NCBI GenBank assembly: GCA_958510825.1
Contig: OY294051.1
Span: 35,216,393-35,280,392, forward strand
DNA: 64,000 nt
DNA from: Brachypterus glaber
Taxonomy: Eukaryota > Arthropoda > Insecta > Coleoptera > Kateretidae
Direction of reading: 5' to 3'
Part shown: piece by piece, positions 1 to 11,208 of the stretch
How positions within the stretch are numbered: the stretch's first letter is position 1
Layout: each line of letters starts with the position of its first letter
Position numbers and translations under genes: made by a program
Notes under the pieces: model-generated
What the model was told of the DNA's origin: nothing
The model's input: the letters and a program-made list of their open reading frames with translations, nothing else
The model's database searches: none

Positions 1-29
1 CATAAATATCATCTAACTCAAAATTATAA

Positions 30-68
30 AGCCAACGTTTCGCCCCTTATTGTTGGGGCTTCTTCAAG
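30..68 (-). other. Degenerate hammerhead-like stem motif
   Basis: Read on the minus strand, TTGAAGA is followed by a GCCCC/GGGGC stem and then GAAACG. This resembles the CUGANGA - stem II - GAAA core of hammerhead ribozymes known from Penelope-like retroelements, but the first core base is changed and no clear stem III with a cleavage triplet is visible. It could also simply be a conserved piece of a retroelement 3' end cut by the window edge. Weak call. Confidence 0.22.
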
Positions 69-330
69 TCCAATTTATTAATACAATATAACAAATAAAT
101 AAAGTATAAATGGTAAAAATAGTAATAAATTAAATTTACATTAAAAAATTTAAAAAAAAATATGCCAGAATGTCAACGTCAATCAAAAATGGCAAAATTA
201 AAATTTGAAAACTATCACCCTGCAAATAAATATGACAAACTTGACATATAATTATTTAAAGTCAACATAAATGTCATCTAACTGTCACTGACATGATGTC
301 AATGTCACAATATTAAATTATATATGTATA

Positions 331-654
331 TCGTCGGCTTACAAGTAAAAGGCACTAAGTCACTTTTTTGCAAAAATGGGAACTTCTAGATTGACTGCCA
401 AGAGAGTTACCCACTATACAAAACGCACCAGTTTGATTTTGAATAAAATTTTATCTTTTAAAAAGTCACTTAGTGCGTTTTACTTGTAGATAATTTCAAA
501 TGTTTCTGCACTAAGCGACTTAGTGTTTGTTTGGCGAAACGTGCATTTTTGTATCAATTATTACAAAAATTAAAAAACAACAGCGAAAGTTAAATTTGTC
601 AATATCTCAAAACCATGTTTTTGGACTTAGTGCTCTTTACTTGTAAGCCGACGA
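331..654. mobile_element. TIR miniature element with TA duplication
   Basis: The ends are inverted repeats beginning TCGTCGGCTTACAAGTAAA, about 28 bases and nearly perfect, each flanked by TA. Several internal copies of CACTAAG/CTTAGTG form subterminal inverted repeats. There is no open reading frame. The TA target site and short length fit a Tc1/mariner-type MITE, though the TIR sequence is not one I can name. Confidence 0.65.
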
Positions 655-849
655 TATGGTCTGTATAAAAAAAATAGAATTTTTGTATATTTTGAGTTTT
701 TTTACTGTCTTCTTAAAAACAAGATTAAAATCAATTATAATACATAAAGAATAAGAAAAAGAATTTAAATATCTTATAGTAAATTGTGTATGTTCGTTGA
801 TTTAGCTTAAAATAAAACCCTTACGGAATGTTCCTATACCCTCATCCGC

Positions 850-925
850 TTACGGAATGTGCTGTATACCGTAAGAGTTTGTTGTGCAATTTGACCAACA
901 TTCCAAGACAGTCGTAGAAAAAAAT
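850..925 (+). repeat. Fragment resembling the 3' end of hairpin family A
   Basis: A short hairpin with TTACGG/CCGTAA arms is followed by a tail GTCGTAGAAAAA. Full family A copies end with a similar GATACGG/CCGTATC hairpin and the same GTCGTAGAAAAA tail. The rest of the element is absent or too diverged to see. Confidence 0.35.
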
Positions 926-1213
926 CATTCTACTTAATACAAATAATAGTTCAAAAGAACTAAGTAAATACTCCATTTGATGTTGTTCTTAGTTGTGACT
1001 CTAAACTGGATATACCTAGACCGAGTAGTAATTATAGATGTGTCACTGTTACGGTATCGTTTTTGGGGTTAATAATAGAATCGCATAGCTTTGAGGTACA
1101 TTATATTATGACAGTTTGGAGATTTGGTTGGTATTATTGGAAAATTGGTATAATATATCTGACTGGATGTCTTTTTGATATTATTACACAATGTTATATT
1201 ATATTATTATTAT

Positions 1214-1734
1214 ATTTTTCTATTTTGCGACTCTTATAAGCTCATAAGAACACGCATTTTGCGTGTTCTTATAGGCCCATAAGAAGTCTCTCTTTTTTTC
1301 TGTTCAGTTGGCAACATACAAAATCCTATCTCTTGACGTTTTGCGTGCAAATGTCAATGTCGATTTAAAGTTTAATTTTTTACAAATTTTTGTGTTTGGG
1401 TTATTTTTTACCGTGTTAAATTTGTGAACTGGTTAATTTCAGTGAAAAAAGAAGAGATGACTGTAAAATATATGAAAATATCATTTGTTCTTAGAATTTT
1501 AAACATAGTGTAAACTGTAATGCCAACCCAAAACAAAAATCCCTAAATCATTCATCAATTTAAATGTAAGTTTTTTAAAATTTAGAGCAAAAGAAAAAAT
1601 TGTATAAAGGTCTCGTTTCATAACACGTTTTTAGAGCACTAGTACTTTAGAAAACTCGCCGCAAGCGGCTCGTTTTCTAAACTTGTACTCGTCCGCTAAA
1701 AACGTATGTTATGAAACTAGTACTTTAATATACT
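1214..1734 (-). mobile_element. Hairpin family C, copy 1 (full length)
   Basis: On the minus strand the element starts AGTATATTAAAGTACTAG at 1734 and at once forms a stepped hairpin. Arms TTTCATAACA, CGTTTTTAG and TTTAGAAAA pair with their complements, and the apical stem reads AAAACGAGCCGC / GCGGCGAGTTTT, with CGAG facing CGAG (tandem G.A mismatches). The other end, near 1230-1290, carries a simple hairpin with AAGAACACGC arms and ends in a GTCGCAAAATAGAAAA-like tail. A second copy lies at 13580-14049. No coding capacity, so non-autonomous. Confidence 0.7.
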
Positions 1735-2600
1735 ATAACAAGATATCAACATTTTCTCATAAATGGGAAAATTTAGGTTTACTATCATACTATTAATGAT
1801 TTATTAAAAAAAAACTTTCAGATCTTATTTTATTACTTTTGTGACGGTGTGCCTGATCAAAAATTTGTTATTAATTGCCAATTGTTATGTTATTGAATAC
1901 TGTAACAGTCTTAAATACAACTAAAAATATACCTTACTATAACCAGACCCGTAGCTAAGGAGCGTTGTGGGGAATACCCCCCCCCACATTCGCATTAAAA
2001 AAGTTTAATTAAAGGAAATTTTGAATAGTTGGTAATTCTTCATCAAAAAGGGGACAAACGCTCAAAGGCGGAAAAACAGTTGGTTTGGTTTAGTTCTTCA
2101 AATTCTTATTTCAAAAAAATATAAATAAATAAAAATATTAATTTACTGATAATAATATTATTAGTGTCCAAAATAATTTTTATATTTTTTAATTTAAAAT
2201 AAAGGTTTTCTGTGTATTCAATGTACATCCTTCTGGTTTTATAGTTAATTGTGTCGTAAAATTTTGCCTAATCACTAAATTTGTTAAAAAAAGGTAAACA
2301 TTCGCTTAACTACAAATTGCCGAGATTTCGCTGAAACATAGTGTTTTGCATCGTGTTTATATTTCAGCTCAACGGTTTTAATTAAGGCCGTCCTTTGTAG
2401 ATAATAGGTATTTTTATTTACCCAAAAATAGTTACATGAAAATATGCGAAATTGACAAAATTAAATTTTACGAATACAAAAAAAAAGGTTGTATTGCTTT
2501 CCCATTTTAAAAATTTTCAAAATTTCGGAAGCCTTGTATTCGTGCAATAATTTTCAATATTTTTTTTTGCTTATTTTTGCGTTTTATCACGTTTTATGTC
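1735..2600. other. AT-rich tract without recognisable gene
   Basis: Mostly low-complexity AT-rich sequence. A short GC patch at about 1945-1990 (CAGACCCGTAGCTAAG, then a run of C) resembles one end of a TIR transposon, but no matching partner end was found. No coding remnant seen. Confidence 0.4.
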
Positions 2601-2629
2601 GATAAAAATCAATTTCAAGAAAAAAAAAA

Positions 2630-2945
2630 ATGTCGATCGGTCTGTCCGGGAAATCTTGTGGCCACGATAACTTAAGAACGCTTTAAGCTAGAAACTTGAA
2701 CTTTGGTATAAAGGGATGGTACTAAAAGTTCTAGCTCGGAATTGTTTTTGGTGAAAATTTGGGTCGGGCAATGGGGAAAAATACATTTTTTTAGAAAATT
2801 TTGAAAATTGCTATATAGGGGTTTTTGAGGTTGCTGAAAGAGAATCTGATAATAAAAAAGTTCTAACTCCATCCCCTAAGAGGCGGGGGGTAGTATTATA
2901 TGTTTTTAAGGTTGCTAAAAGTAAATCTAATAATAAAAAATCTAT
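2630..2945 (+). repeat. Copy of dispersed repeat family L/K
   Basis: It contains the phrases CGATCGGTCTGTCCGGGAAA, GGCCACGATAACTTAAG, TTTTTGGTGAAAATTTGGG and AATCTGATAATAAAAAAGTT. Close relatives occur at 55080-55480 on the minus strand and 19990-20130, and less closely in family K at 8938-9330 and 18776-19112. Internal AATCTGATAATAAAA units are partly repeated. No coding capacity is visible. Confidence 0.5.
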
Positions 2946-3048
2946 TTAATGCGCGGATGTGTAAAATGGGAGAGCTCTTTTACTGGGCAGTGTATTTTCT
3001 CCAATTTTTACGTTTAAAACTAAAGTCTTTATTTTTTATAATCAATAT

Positions 3049-3074
3049 TTTATTATTATTATTATTATTATTAG
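3049..3074. repeat. (TTA)n microsatellite
   Basis: About eight uninterrupted ATT units. Confidence 0.9.
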
Positions 3075-3130
3075 TTTTTTTTAATATTTACTTTATTATT
3101 TACTTAATTTTCTTGTAATGGTTTTTATAC

Positions 3131-3262
3131 AAGAAAAACAGAAAGGAACATAAAAACTACAATTTAAAATCATAGAGCAACTCGCACACTAGGCTGTTAT
3201 TAGGTGTTTTAAATTTAAAAATTCCTGGCCTAACTGGGACTCAAACCCATGACCTACGGGAT
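3131..3262 (-). mobile_element. tRNA-derived SINE fragment (5' truncated)
   Basis: On the minus strand GGTCATGGGTTTGAGTCCCA forms a TGGG/CCCA stem with a seven-base TTTGAGT loop and matches a pol III B box (GGTTTGAGTCC). The A box side is missing, so only the T arm and body remain. It could be an isolated tRNA pseudogene scrap instead. Confidence 0.4.
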
Positions 3263-3833
3263 ACAAAACTAAAATAAACCCGTATTTCTCTTGTAGGCGT
3301 CATAAAAAATCCCTCTTAAAAGTTTATATGTATACCCACACTAAAAAATGTACCCTTTTATTATTTTTAAACAATTTAACTTGTCGCAAAATATCAATTC
3401 CATATCTTTTTTGCTAGTTAAGTTATGCATATAATTCATATGTTTTATAATTAACATACACAGCGGTGCACTGTTAATCTCTTTCCAAAGCCTACGCAAA
3501 TATTTTACGATTATTAAATTTTCGTTGCAGGTCTATATTATCGTAGTGGGGTAGTGAACACAGAAAGTATCATACAGCATTATTAGATATTTTGTATAAC
3601 ATTCTGTACGTATAATTCAAAACTGGGCCTCTTCTTTGGTGTTAACACCTATTTTTTTATTCATATATTAGCATTAATTAATTTGTTTACAAATAAAATA
3701 ACAATGAACAAAATAGATAACATTTATTGAATATCGTTTTATGTTTTTACGTCAACTCCCAGATAAACAGTAATGGCGCCAGTAGAAAAACGTACATGCA
3801 AATACAACAATAATTATATCAAAATAGTGATTA

Positions 3834-3923
3834 TATACCAAGGTAGAGAATACATTTTTTATAGCCGACTATATTAAATTTAAGAGTGCGAGGCTATAAT
3901 AGTCTTCTCTACCGTGGTTTATA
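3834..3923. repeat. Stepped hairpin J
   Basis: Arms TATACCA and GGTAGAGA pair with TCTCTACC and TGGTTTATA, and an inner TATAGCC pairs with GGCTATA. It looks like the stepped hairpins of families A-H but lacks a clean CGAG/CGAG step, so membership is uncertain. Confidence 0.45.
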
Positions 3924-3926
3924 TAT

Positions 3927-4378
3927 TAGTTTTTTCACTACTAGCACTATTTGACTATTTTTATTCAAATAATAAAGTAAATTATTAACAAAAATTATAT
4001 TTCTTGATATTTTCATAAAAATCAAGTAGCCTTGATCAATGACATTTGCCCAAATAAATACTTTCAACTGACGTTTATAAATTTGGTTTTTTTTTAAATT
4101 TGTTTCATAATATTTAGCTAATTATTGATTGTATTAATTGGAAATAATTATAATTAATTTTATTTAATAAATAAAAAGTTATTTCAAGCTATCTTGGGTT
4201 TAGTTAGTAAAAATTGCACAAAGAACTGAAACATCTAAAGTGGCGGAAATCAATTGTTTATAAAATTTACTACTAGGAGAGAAAAAATTATTATTGCTAT
4301 AAGTGAAGAAAATTGATTTCACAGTCTGAAAACATGATAAATAATGGTATGTTCTAAAGCTAGTAGTGAAAAAACTAT
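3927..4378. mobile_element. Possible 450-bp TIR element
   Basis: Inverted copies of TAGTTTTTTCACTACTAGC lie at both ends. The interior is AT-rich with no coding. Hairpin J abuts the left end, so the two may be parts of one element. Confidence 0.45.
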
Positions 4379-4615
4379 GTTATGTATAATAAGTTTTTGT
4401 GTCTATCGGACAAATGGGACATTGGTTGAAGAAAACAACTATATACTGTGCCGATTCGACCCAGTGATGATACCAAATTTGCAAATGAGGTGGGAATAGC
4501 GCACAGTTTTCTTTCCCACTGCTAAAGTAAAGCAGCTGTACCATCTGATCTTGTTTTGGGATGCGAAGATTGCTGTTGATTTTTTTTTGTCCAACAAATT
4601 TATTTCGATTAATTA

Positions 4616-5620
4616 CACTGGCCCAAAAAAAATAAAAAAAGTATTCTGTTCTGTGGGTAACAACCACCAAGAGTTCATTCTTTTTCCTCTTCTACATACT
4701 CGAAAAATTAGTAAAAATACATATCTATAGACTCATTGTAATTTTAATACTAAATTTTATTTGTAAATATGTACATATTTTTTATTTATATCGCCACCAT
4801 TAGTATTTAATACTTTACTTGTGATATTAAATACTTCAATGTGTGTATTGTATACAAAATATTGTCTTACTAACATAGAGACCGTGCTGGTACATTTGAA
4901 TCCCCACGCAACATGTGTTTATTAATACTAGCATGTTATAGTAAAAATTACTGTAACATTTGGTAAAGCATATCATACTTATAATACGGTATACTTTGAG
5001 TTGTTGTTAATTTGTGTTACTGATCTAGTTTAAAGTATGTTACAGTATTCAGAAAAATTAATATTCGGTAAATAATACCAAAATTTTGATTAGTAATAAT
5101 ATAGAAATTGCAACCACACACAATTAAACACTGATAAAATAATCGATCCTTTTTTTACTTTTCTCTGTATTATTACTAATCAAAATTTTGGTATTATTTA
5201 CCGATTGTTATTTTACTAAATACTGTAGCATACTTTAAACTAGATAAATAACGCAACAACTAAAACTTAAAGTATACCAAACTGTAACCTTGATATAATT
5301 TACCAAATGTTACAGTATTAATATACACATATTGCGTGGGGATCCAAATGTACCAGCACGGTCTCTATGCTAGTATAACAACATTTTGTATACAATACAC
5401 ACATTGCAGTATTTAATATCACAAGTAAAGTATTAAATACGAATGGTGGCGATATAAATAACGAACATGTATTAACAAACAACATTCAGTATTAAAAATA
5501 CGACGAAGTGTACATATCTAAGAGCAGAACAGACTTGTATTGAATATCTCAAAATACATAAGGATAGCCGCATCTCAACTCCAGCAGAGAATACTTTTTT
5601 TATTTTTGTGGGCCTTTGTG
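4616..5620. mobile_element. Foldback element with CAC(T/A)..GGCCCA ends, host of a nested foldback
   Basis: The left end reads CACTGGCCCAAAAAAAATAA and the right end is its complement, ending in TTTTTGTGGGCCTTTGTG. The next inner stretch, AAAGTATTCTGTTCTG, is also inverted. The same kind of end (CACAGGCCCACAAAAAAA) is seen at 36448-37257 and, as CACAGCCACACAAAAAA, at 41929-42477, so these form one foldback superfamily. Most of the interior is the separate palindrome at 4734-5506. Confidence 0.6.
4734..5506. mobile_element. Long palindromic (foldback) element, copy 1
   Basis: Almost the whole element is one inverted repeat: the arms run from CATTGTAATTTTAATAC inward through CGCCACCATT, ACCGTGCTGGTACATTTG and AATACCAAAATTTTGATTAG, and return in reverse order. 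The unpaired centre is short, near 5110-5160. A second copy lies at 31389-32184, where the ends extend to CACT[CA]AGAAAAT, suggesting CACTA or Chapaev-like relatives. There is no transposase. Confidence 0.8.
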
Positions 5621-5928
5621 TTATAATTTTGTGTTACAGTTATAAAAAATTGATTAATTTAAAATATAAATTGGCCACTGTTTGTCTAGTCTGGGCCCTA
5701 CAATTTAGATAAAATTTAATTAGAAATTACACATTCTATTACATAGGATAACTGTTTTGATTGGGCCGAGAACTATCTATTTGCATGTTAATTACTGGAT
5801 GATTGGCCGTGTTATCATTGATTTTGCCGATAATTGCTATAATAAACGGCTGATAGAATATTTTGAAACATATACAGAGGATATTATACACTATATCGAG
5901 TATACCGTTAATAGTTGATGTAAATATA

Positions 5929-6636
5929 CAGTGCGGTCCAAAAGTCACCTCCCCCTTTTAACTTTTGAACGAGTTGAGATATCGACTTCAAATTTAGAAC
6001 TTTTAAATAAGACAACTTAAACTATCTTTTAGCATATATTTGATATTTTCAGCTCTTAAAATGTGGGCAGGGGGGCATGGGGGGACATTTTTTAAATGGA
6101 AAGGGGGGTCGTGTAATACATCATTTTAAAGCTTATAAAATTCTCCATTTAACTCCAAATTAAAAAAAAAAAAAAAAAAAAATTGGGTTTAAAATGGGGT
6201 TGAAAATGGGTATTAATGTCAAAATTCCTCTAAAAAAAAATAAATTTTTAAAAATGCCTAATTTCATCATAAAAAAATGTTAATTATACTTTTAAACTAA
6301 TTTTAGGTGACATAAATAAGAATTTATAAAAAAAAACTTAAAAAATCATGTTTTAGCACAAAAAATTGAAAAATCAAAACCTTAAAAAACATTTTTAAAA
6401 AAAATAAAAATGTTAGTTTAGAGAATTTTATAACCTTTAAAATGATGTATCACACGACTCCCCTTTCCATTTAAAAAAATGTCCCCCATGCCCCCCTGCC
6501 CACATTTTAAGAGCTGAAAGTATTAAATATATGCTAAAAGATAGTTTAAGTTGTCTTATTTAAAAGTTCCAAATTTGAAGTCGATATCTCAACTCGTTCA
6601 AAAGTTAAAAGGGGGGGTGACTTTTGGACCGCACTG
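5929..6636. mobile_element. Palindromic Tc1/mariner-type miniature element, copy 1
   Basis: The ends are CAGTGCGGTCCAAAAGTCAC and its inverse, flanked by TA (in fact TATA) on both sides. The arms continue inverted for some 200 bases (CTTTTGAACGAGTTGAG, GGGCAGGGGGGCATGGGG), giving a long hairpin with an A-rich middle. TA duplications and a CAGTG end are typical of Tc1/mariner. Copies occur at 27854-28530 and 37675-38011, and a single end at 56824-56878. Confidence 0.85.
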
Positions 6637-6639
6637 TAT

Positions 6640-8860
6640 ATAACTGTAATGAGTAAACCGGAAGTTAAAACGCATGCAACAAAAATATTTGTATAGATTA
6701 TTTACTAAACTAATAGAATATTTACTAATCTAATAAAAATGGCTAACAGTGATAGATTTTGATAGACTACCGTTTTCAGGCTTTTGGCCCAAATTTATGA
6801 AAATGCTAAAAAAATCAAGGCATCTTTGTGTACAATTTTGCATACAGATTACACATATTCACTAAGTAATCTATTTGCTTTATTGTCTTTATACGCGTAC
6901 CAATTGAGTTTCGGATCTATATGAACTCCTAAAAAATGCATAGTCTATATTATTTATATGTTTACAATTTTTACTAGAATTTGTTAAAAATATTACTGTT
7001 ATTCATCATATCAAGTTATCAGTCCTATTCTTGGCCAGTTTTACCATGTCTTAGTATGTGACCAACCATTTGATCACTTTTCTTAACCTTTATCTTAACA
7101 TTGTGTAATATACACTGTGTATCCTAAGATACACGTTTTTCACAACTGTTTTTTATATTCAAATTTACTAAACCAAGTTATACCTGACAGCAAGTTGTTT
7201 ACCTAATATAAATATTTTTTGTTGGTTTTTTGGTCATACTTTAGATAAGATTTATCCTGCCAAGTTTAGGGTTAACTTGTCTTTTCCACAAGACACACTT
7301 TTCTCCGATTCCCCAGTAGTATACTTATATTAGCTCAATAAATAAACATAATCTGTGTAAAATATTAAGTGAGCTCCAACTTAAGATCAAAGCAGTAACA
7401 AAAGTTTTTTTTTTCTTTTATCTGACAATAAGTTCTACTTTTTTAAAATTGAGTTAATCGAGATGGGGTATCAAAGAAAAACAAAACAAGAGTTGACACT
7501 CTTAGGAAAAAATAACGAGCAAAGGAGACAATATAATAGTATACTTTAGTTATATAAAAAGTTTTGAAGTTTTTAGTTGCGGCTGAAACTCTTTTATGTA
7601 TGCTGTATATGTAATACATACATTACATGTATTAATAAAGTTTGGAAAGTATGTGATATCTTGTCCCACTGTTTTCACGCCTGGACCTGACCTGTAATGA
7701 AAAATAGAGACCAGTAACCTAATTCTTACTGATCTCCATTATAAATCATTAGTTTCCGCTAGATAGCGCCACCGATTAAAATATCAAAATGGCTGAACTG
7801 ATGATAAACACGAATATAATCTAATACATTTTGTTTAAAAAACACAAATGTACAGTTTTAGTCAATGTTTTTTACTTTTGAGACTGAAAAGGATAATAAA
7901 TGTTATAAACGGTGCCTTGTGAGGTATCAACAAATGTTTTTTGTGGTTGTTTTTTTGGGTTACGCGTATGTGAAACTTCAGTTTTATATGATTGTGCTTT
8001 TCTTGTAAAATGGAGGAAAAATGATTTGTGGTAAATATTAAAAGAACTATAAAACAAAGTATTATAGTATTATTTTCTTTATTTGAATTCAAACATCTAG
8101 GTTTCAAAAAAATTAGTAGCTATCTTTTATAAAAAAAGTTGCGAATAAAAATAGTAACTTTTTTTCTGATTGTTTAAACAAAAAAAGTTATTGACATAAA
8201 TTGTAGAAAATTTAATAACGAACAAATATTTTGCTCATTTTTTGTTGGGCGACGACCTAAAGCCGAGTTACAGACCAAAAACAAAAAAAAAATAGATGGC
8301 TGGATTAGGGTTATTTATATTAAAAAACGTTTTTTTAGCAATCTACTATCTAATATTATTGTTGGGTTACCAAACCAAGCTTAAAAAAAAATAATGCGTT
8401 TTTGCAAACAGGCCACCAGAGGTCGCACACAAGTTGCTTGCGGTAGTTTCCTAAATCCTTATGACCATACCTAAGACTATACCTAAGACTATACCTAATT
8501 TCAAAGACTTTTTTTCACAAAGTGCATGATTCTTATGAATTTTCAATAATTCCTGCTCCGCTATTTGAAATTTGAAATGTAAAAGATGTTGTTGCTACTT
8601 GGTGCACAAAAATTATAAAGAGTATAACTGATGTGGCGTTTGTGCTGTATAGGGCAGTACACGTTACAGAAATAAACGTCTATGTTCAAACATAGAATTG
8701 TCTTTTAGAAGTGACATTTATACACGTCTTTTAGAAGATAAAATCAGCAATACTACTCTCGTGGTAGAGCGTTTAATGAAATTTTTGCAACGCACACAAT
8801 GTGACAGGTCTTTTCAATTCAACAATGTAATTTGTATATATTTGTAAATCTTTTCTTATA
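6640..8860. other. AT-rich tract, no gene recognised
   Basis: No coding remnant or element end recognised, apart from a short tandem repeat of CCTAAGACTATA units at 8466-8500 and a single TATACAGGGTCCAGAAAATG near 8858, which resembles the terminus of the CAGG element at 48768-49438. Confidence 0.4.
8466..8500. repeat. Short tandem repeat, 14-15 bp unit
   Basis: About two and a half units of CCTAAGACTATA. Confidence 0.7.
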
Positions 8861-8937
8861 CAGGGTCCAGAAAATGTTCCTATAACTTTGAAGTTTAATT
8901 AGGATAATATGAATCATATTATGATTAATTTTTACAA

Positions 8938-9330
8938 AAAAAAATACTGCCAACAAAATAATACTTTCCCCTATTATAGGCCTAGGTCCATTAAAATCAA
9001 AAAAGAGAAAAAATAAATTAAAAAAAAATTACGAGAAAAAATTTGTTCTTCAAAAAAGTTTCTTTTTTCGTAAAACGAAAAATAAATTGAAAAAAATATG
9101 TTTTTGATAAAAATTGTTTTCACCCCATTTTACCCCAATACAATTTTTACGAAATACAATCCCAGCCTAGATAATGAACCTGTGGTCAAAATTTGAAGTC
9201 TTTAGCCCGGAGCGTTCTTGAGTTATCGTGGTCACAAATTTCCTGGACACACAGACCGACAGACAGAAAAAATTTATTGAAGGAAATTATATTTTTTGGA
9301 TATAAATCGTCCAGAAACGTAAAAAAGACA
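8938..9330 (+). repeat. Dispersed repeat family K, copy 1
   Basis: It starts with ACTGCCAACAAAATAATACT, then CCCCTATTATAGGCCTAGGT and an A-rich block, then TTTGAAGTCTTTAGCCC, GAGTTATCGTGGTCACAAAT and ACAGACCGACAGACAG. The same order of phrases recurs at 18776-19112 and, truncated, at 15737-15945. The GAC(A/C)-type microsatellite near the end is reminiscent of insect microsatellite-bearing elements. No coding capacity. Confidence 0.6.
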
Positions 9331-9650
9331 AAAAAAAATTTTCGATTTTTTTTTACTAACGCAAAACTTTCCATTTAAGTAAAAAAGTAAAAAGAGAAAA
9401 AATATATAAAAAGAGCGAAAAATTGGAAAAAAATACAAATTAAAAGAAAAATAATAGTTTGTACCCTTTTTGACTTCCTTATCCTACCCAGATTTTTAAC
9501 AAAAAACAATCTTAACTGAAAAGTTTGACTAAGAAAACTTTTAAATTTGAAGTTTTTAGCTCAATTCAAGAGTCTTGAGTTATTATTGTCACAAATGTTA
9601 ACTAATGTCATGGTATTTTTTTTAATGACCTACGACAAAAAATAATGAAT

Positions 9651-9670
9651 TAAGCATACGTATGCTTAAT
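9651..9670. repeat. Perfect 20-bp palindrome
   Basis: TTAAGCATACGTATGCTTAA followed by further TATGCAT-rich sequence. Function unknown. Confidence 0.7.
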
Positions 9671-9810
9671 ACATAGTCATGTATGCGTAATATAAAATTT
9701 GTTGCATATGTATGCATTTATGCATGATAATTCCATAAAATCATTGTATTAAAATTTATATTTATAGAAAAAGTTTTATTGTAACAATAAGTTCATGGTC
9801 TTGCTATTTT

Positions 9811-10450
9811 TACATCGGAACTCTGCCGATGTATTGAAATCTTCGCCAAAAAGTCAAAATCTGTGACCACGTGTTTTTCACATTTCTCGATATTTTAGAC
9901 CATTCTGAGTCGAAATCAGTAAAAAAAAATTTTGAGTCTGTCTGTCTGTCTGGGTGTAAACTCTCTAACTCCATTTCTACATGAGATATCGACTTGCGGT
10001 TTTTTGCATATTGTTTTTTATCTTATTCCGAAGAGCTGATTAGATTTTGGGGGTAAACGATTAGGGGTAAGGGGGTAAAAGTGGGGTAAAACTCCTAATT
10101 TTAGCGTTTTTTGTTTATAATTATGGCAATTATTGTATTTGGTTAATTTAGCACATATAAAAGATAATTTTAAATTGGTCAAAAAATGTTATAAACAACG
10201 TTTTCCTAAAACGCATTGTTTTCGATATCTCACATATTTATAACCCGATTTCAAAAAATTATATTTTAAATAAAAGCTCTTTTTAAGCCCTATAAAAAAT
10301 TTTATATACAGTTTTTTGCTAGAATATAATGTTTTAAACATACAGAATTTAAAATCAAATAAAACACCTAGTTTGAAATTTGCAAACTAAATGGCTCTAA
10401 TGTACAATAGTGCCGATGTTTTGACAGGGTGCTTGCAGCGTTTCATCTAG
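9811..10450 (-). mobile_element. Family F (GACA-microsatellite element), copy 1
   Basis: Read on the minus strand: CAAGCACCCTGTCAAAACAT, CGGCACT, then TTCTAGCAAAAAACTGTATA, AAATCGGGTTATAAATATG, AGTTTTACCCCACTTTTACC and a GACA microsatellite, closing with a hairpin of ACATCGG and CCGATGT. The CATCGGCACT motif at both ends, a stem-loop near the 3' end and an internal GTCT/GACA tract resemble DINE/HINE (non-autonomous Helentron) elements, but this class assignment is inference. Copies at 14557-15257 and 46111-46960. Confidence 0.6.
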
Positions 10451-10629
10451 TCTTAATTTGAATACGACTATGTAACTTAATAAATTTGTTTGTGTTTTAA
10501 AACAAAAGTTTAATGTTACAAGATCACTTAATTCGTTTTAAGTGGCTATATAAGGTAGTAAACTTCGCTAGAAGTAATATAATACGGTACAGACTACATT
10601 CAACTTTAATTCTATCGAGTTGTTTATAA

Positions 10630-10715
10630 GAAGATTGTAGTCCTTCGCATTCCATCGTATACTCTTCACAAGAGATAGTATATTGCGTTTTCTCTCGACA
10701 TACTTCCCAAAATAT
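10630..10715. repeat. Terminal hairpin domain of family Q
   Basis: Matches, with substitutions, the right end of the Q element at 51310-51724 (GCATTCCAT, CTTCACA, TATATTGCGTTTTCTC). Only one end is seen here. Confidence 0.45.
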
Positions 10716-10742
10716 GATTTATCTAAAAAAAATTTAAATATA

Positions 10743-10894
10743 CAGTCAAACCTTCATAACTCGAACCTCCACAACTCAAAATTTTACATAAGTTTAATGA
10801 TTTTCTATTGTAACCTTTTTTCTGTAACTCAAAATCTCTCTAACTCGAACTAATCTTACGGTCCTATGAGTTTAGAGTTATAGAGGTTTTACTG
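10743..10894. mobile_element. pogo/Tigger-type MITE
   Basis: The ends CAGTCAAACCTTCATAAC and TTATAGAGGTTTTACTG are inverted repeats flanked by TA on both sides. Pogo/Tigger transposons typically begin CAGT followed by AACCTCTATAACTCGAA-like sequence, and the interior here repeats AACTCGAA/AACTCAAA on both strands. At 152 bp it is a non-autonomous derivative. Confidence 0.8.
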
Positions 10895-11208
10895 TAATAT
10901 AAATCAAAGTATTTTTTGTGAAAATTTAAAGTTTATCGGACTTTTTCTTCTATGTATTTATAAATGGGTATTTATCAAAATTGTTATAAATATTTTTGTT
11001 TAAAAAAATGCCCCCTTCTATTTATTTTTAAAGAAATTTTCAAAAACAACACGAACCTTCCAAAAATTTTCATAATTTTCGGAAACTCGTTCTTAAATTA
11101 TTATGCTTAAAAAAACACGGAACATGGACAAAAGGACGGACAAGCATACAGTAGGATTTTTTGAAAGTTGTTCAAAATTCGTTAAAAAGTGCACTGTAAG
11201 AAAAGAAT

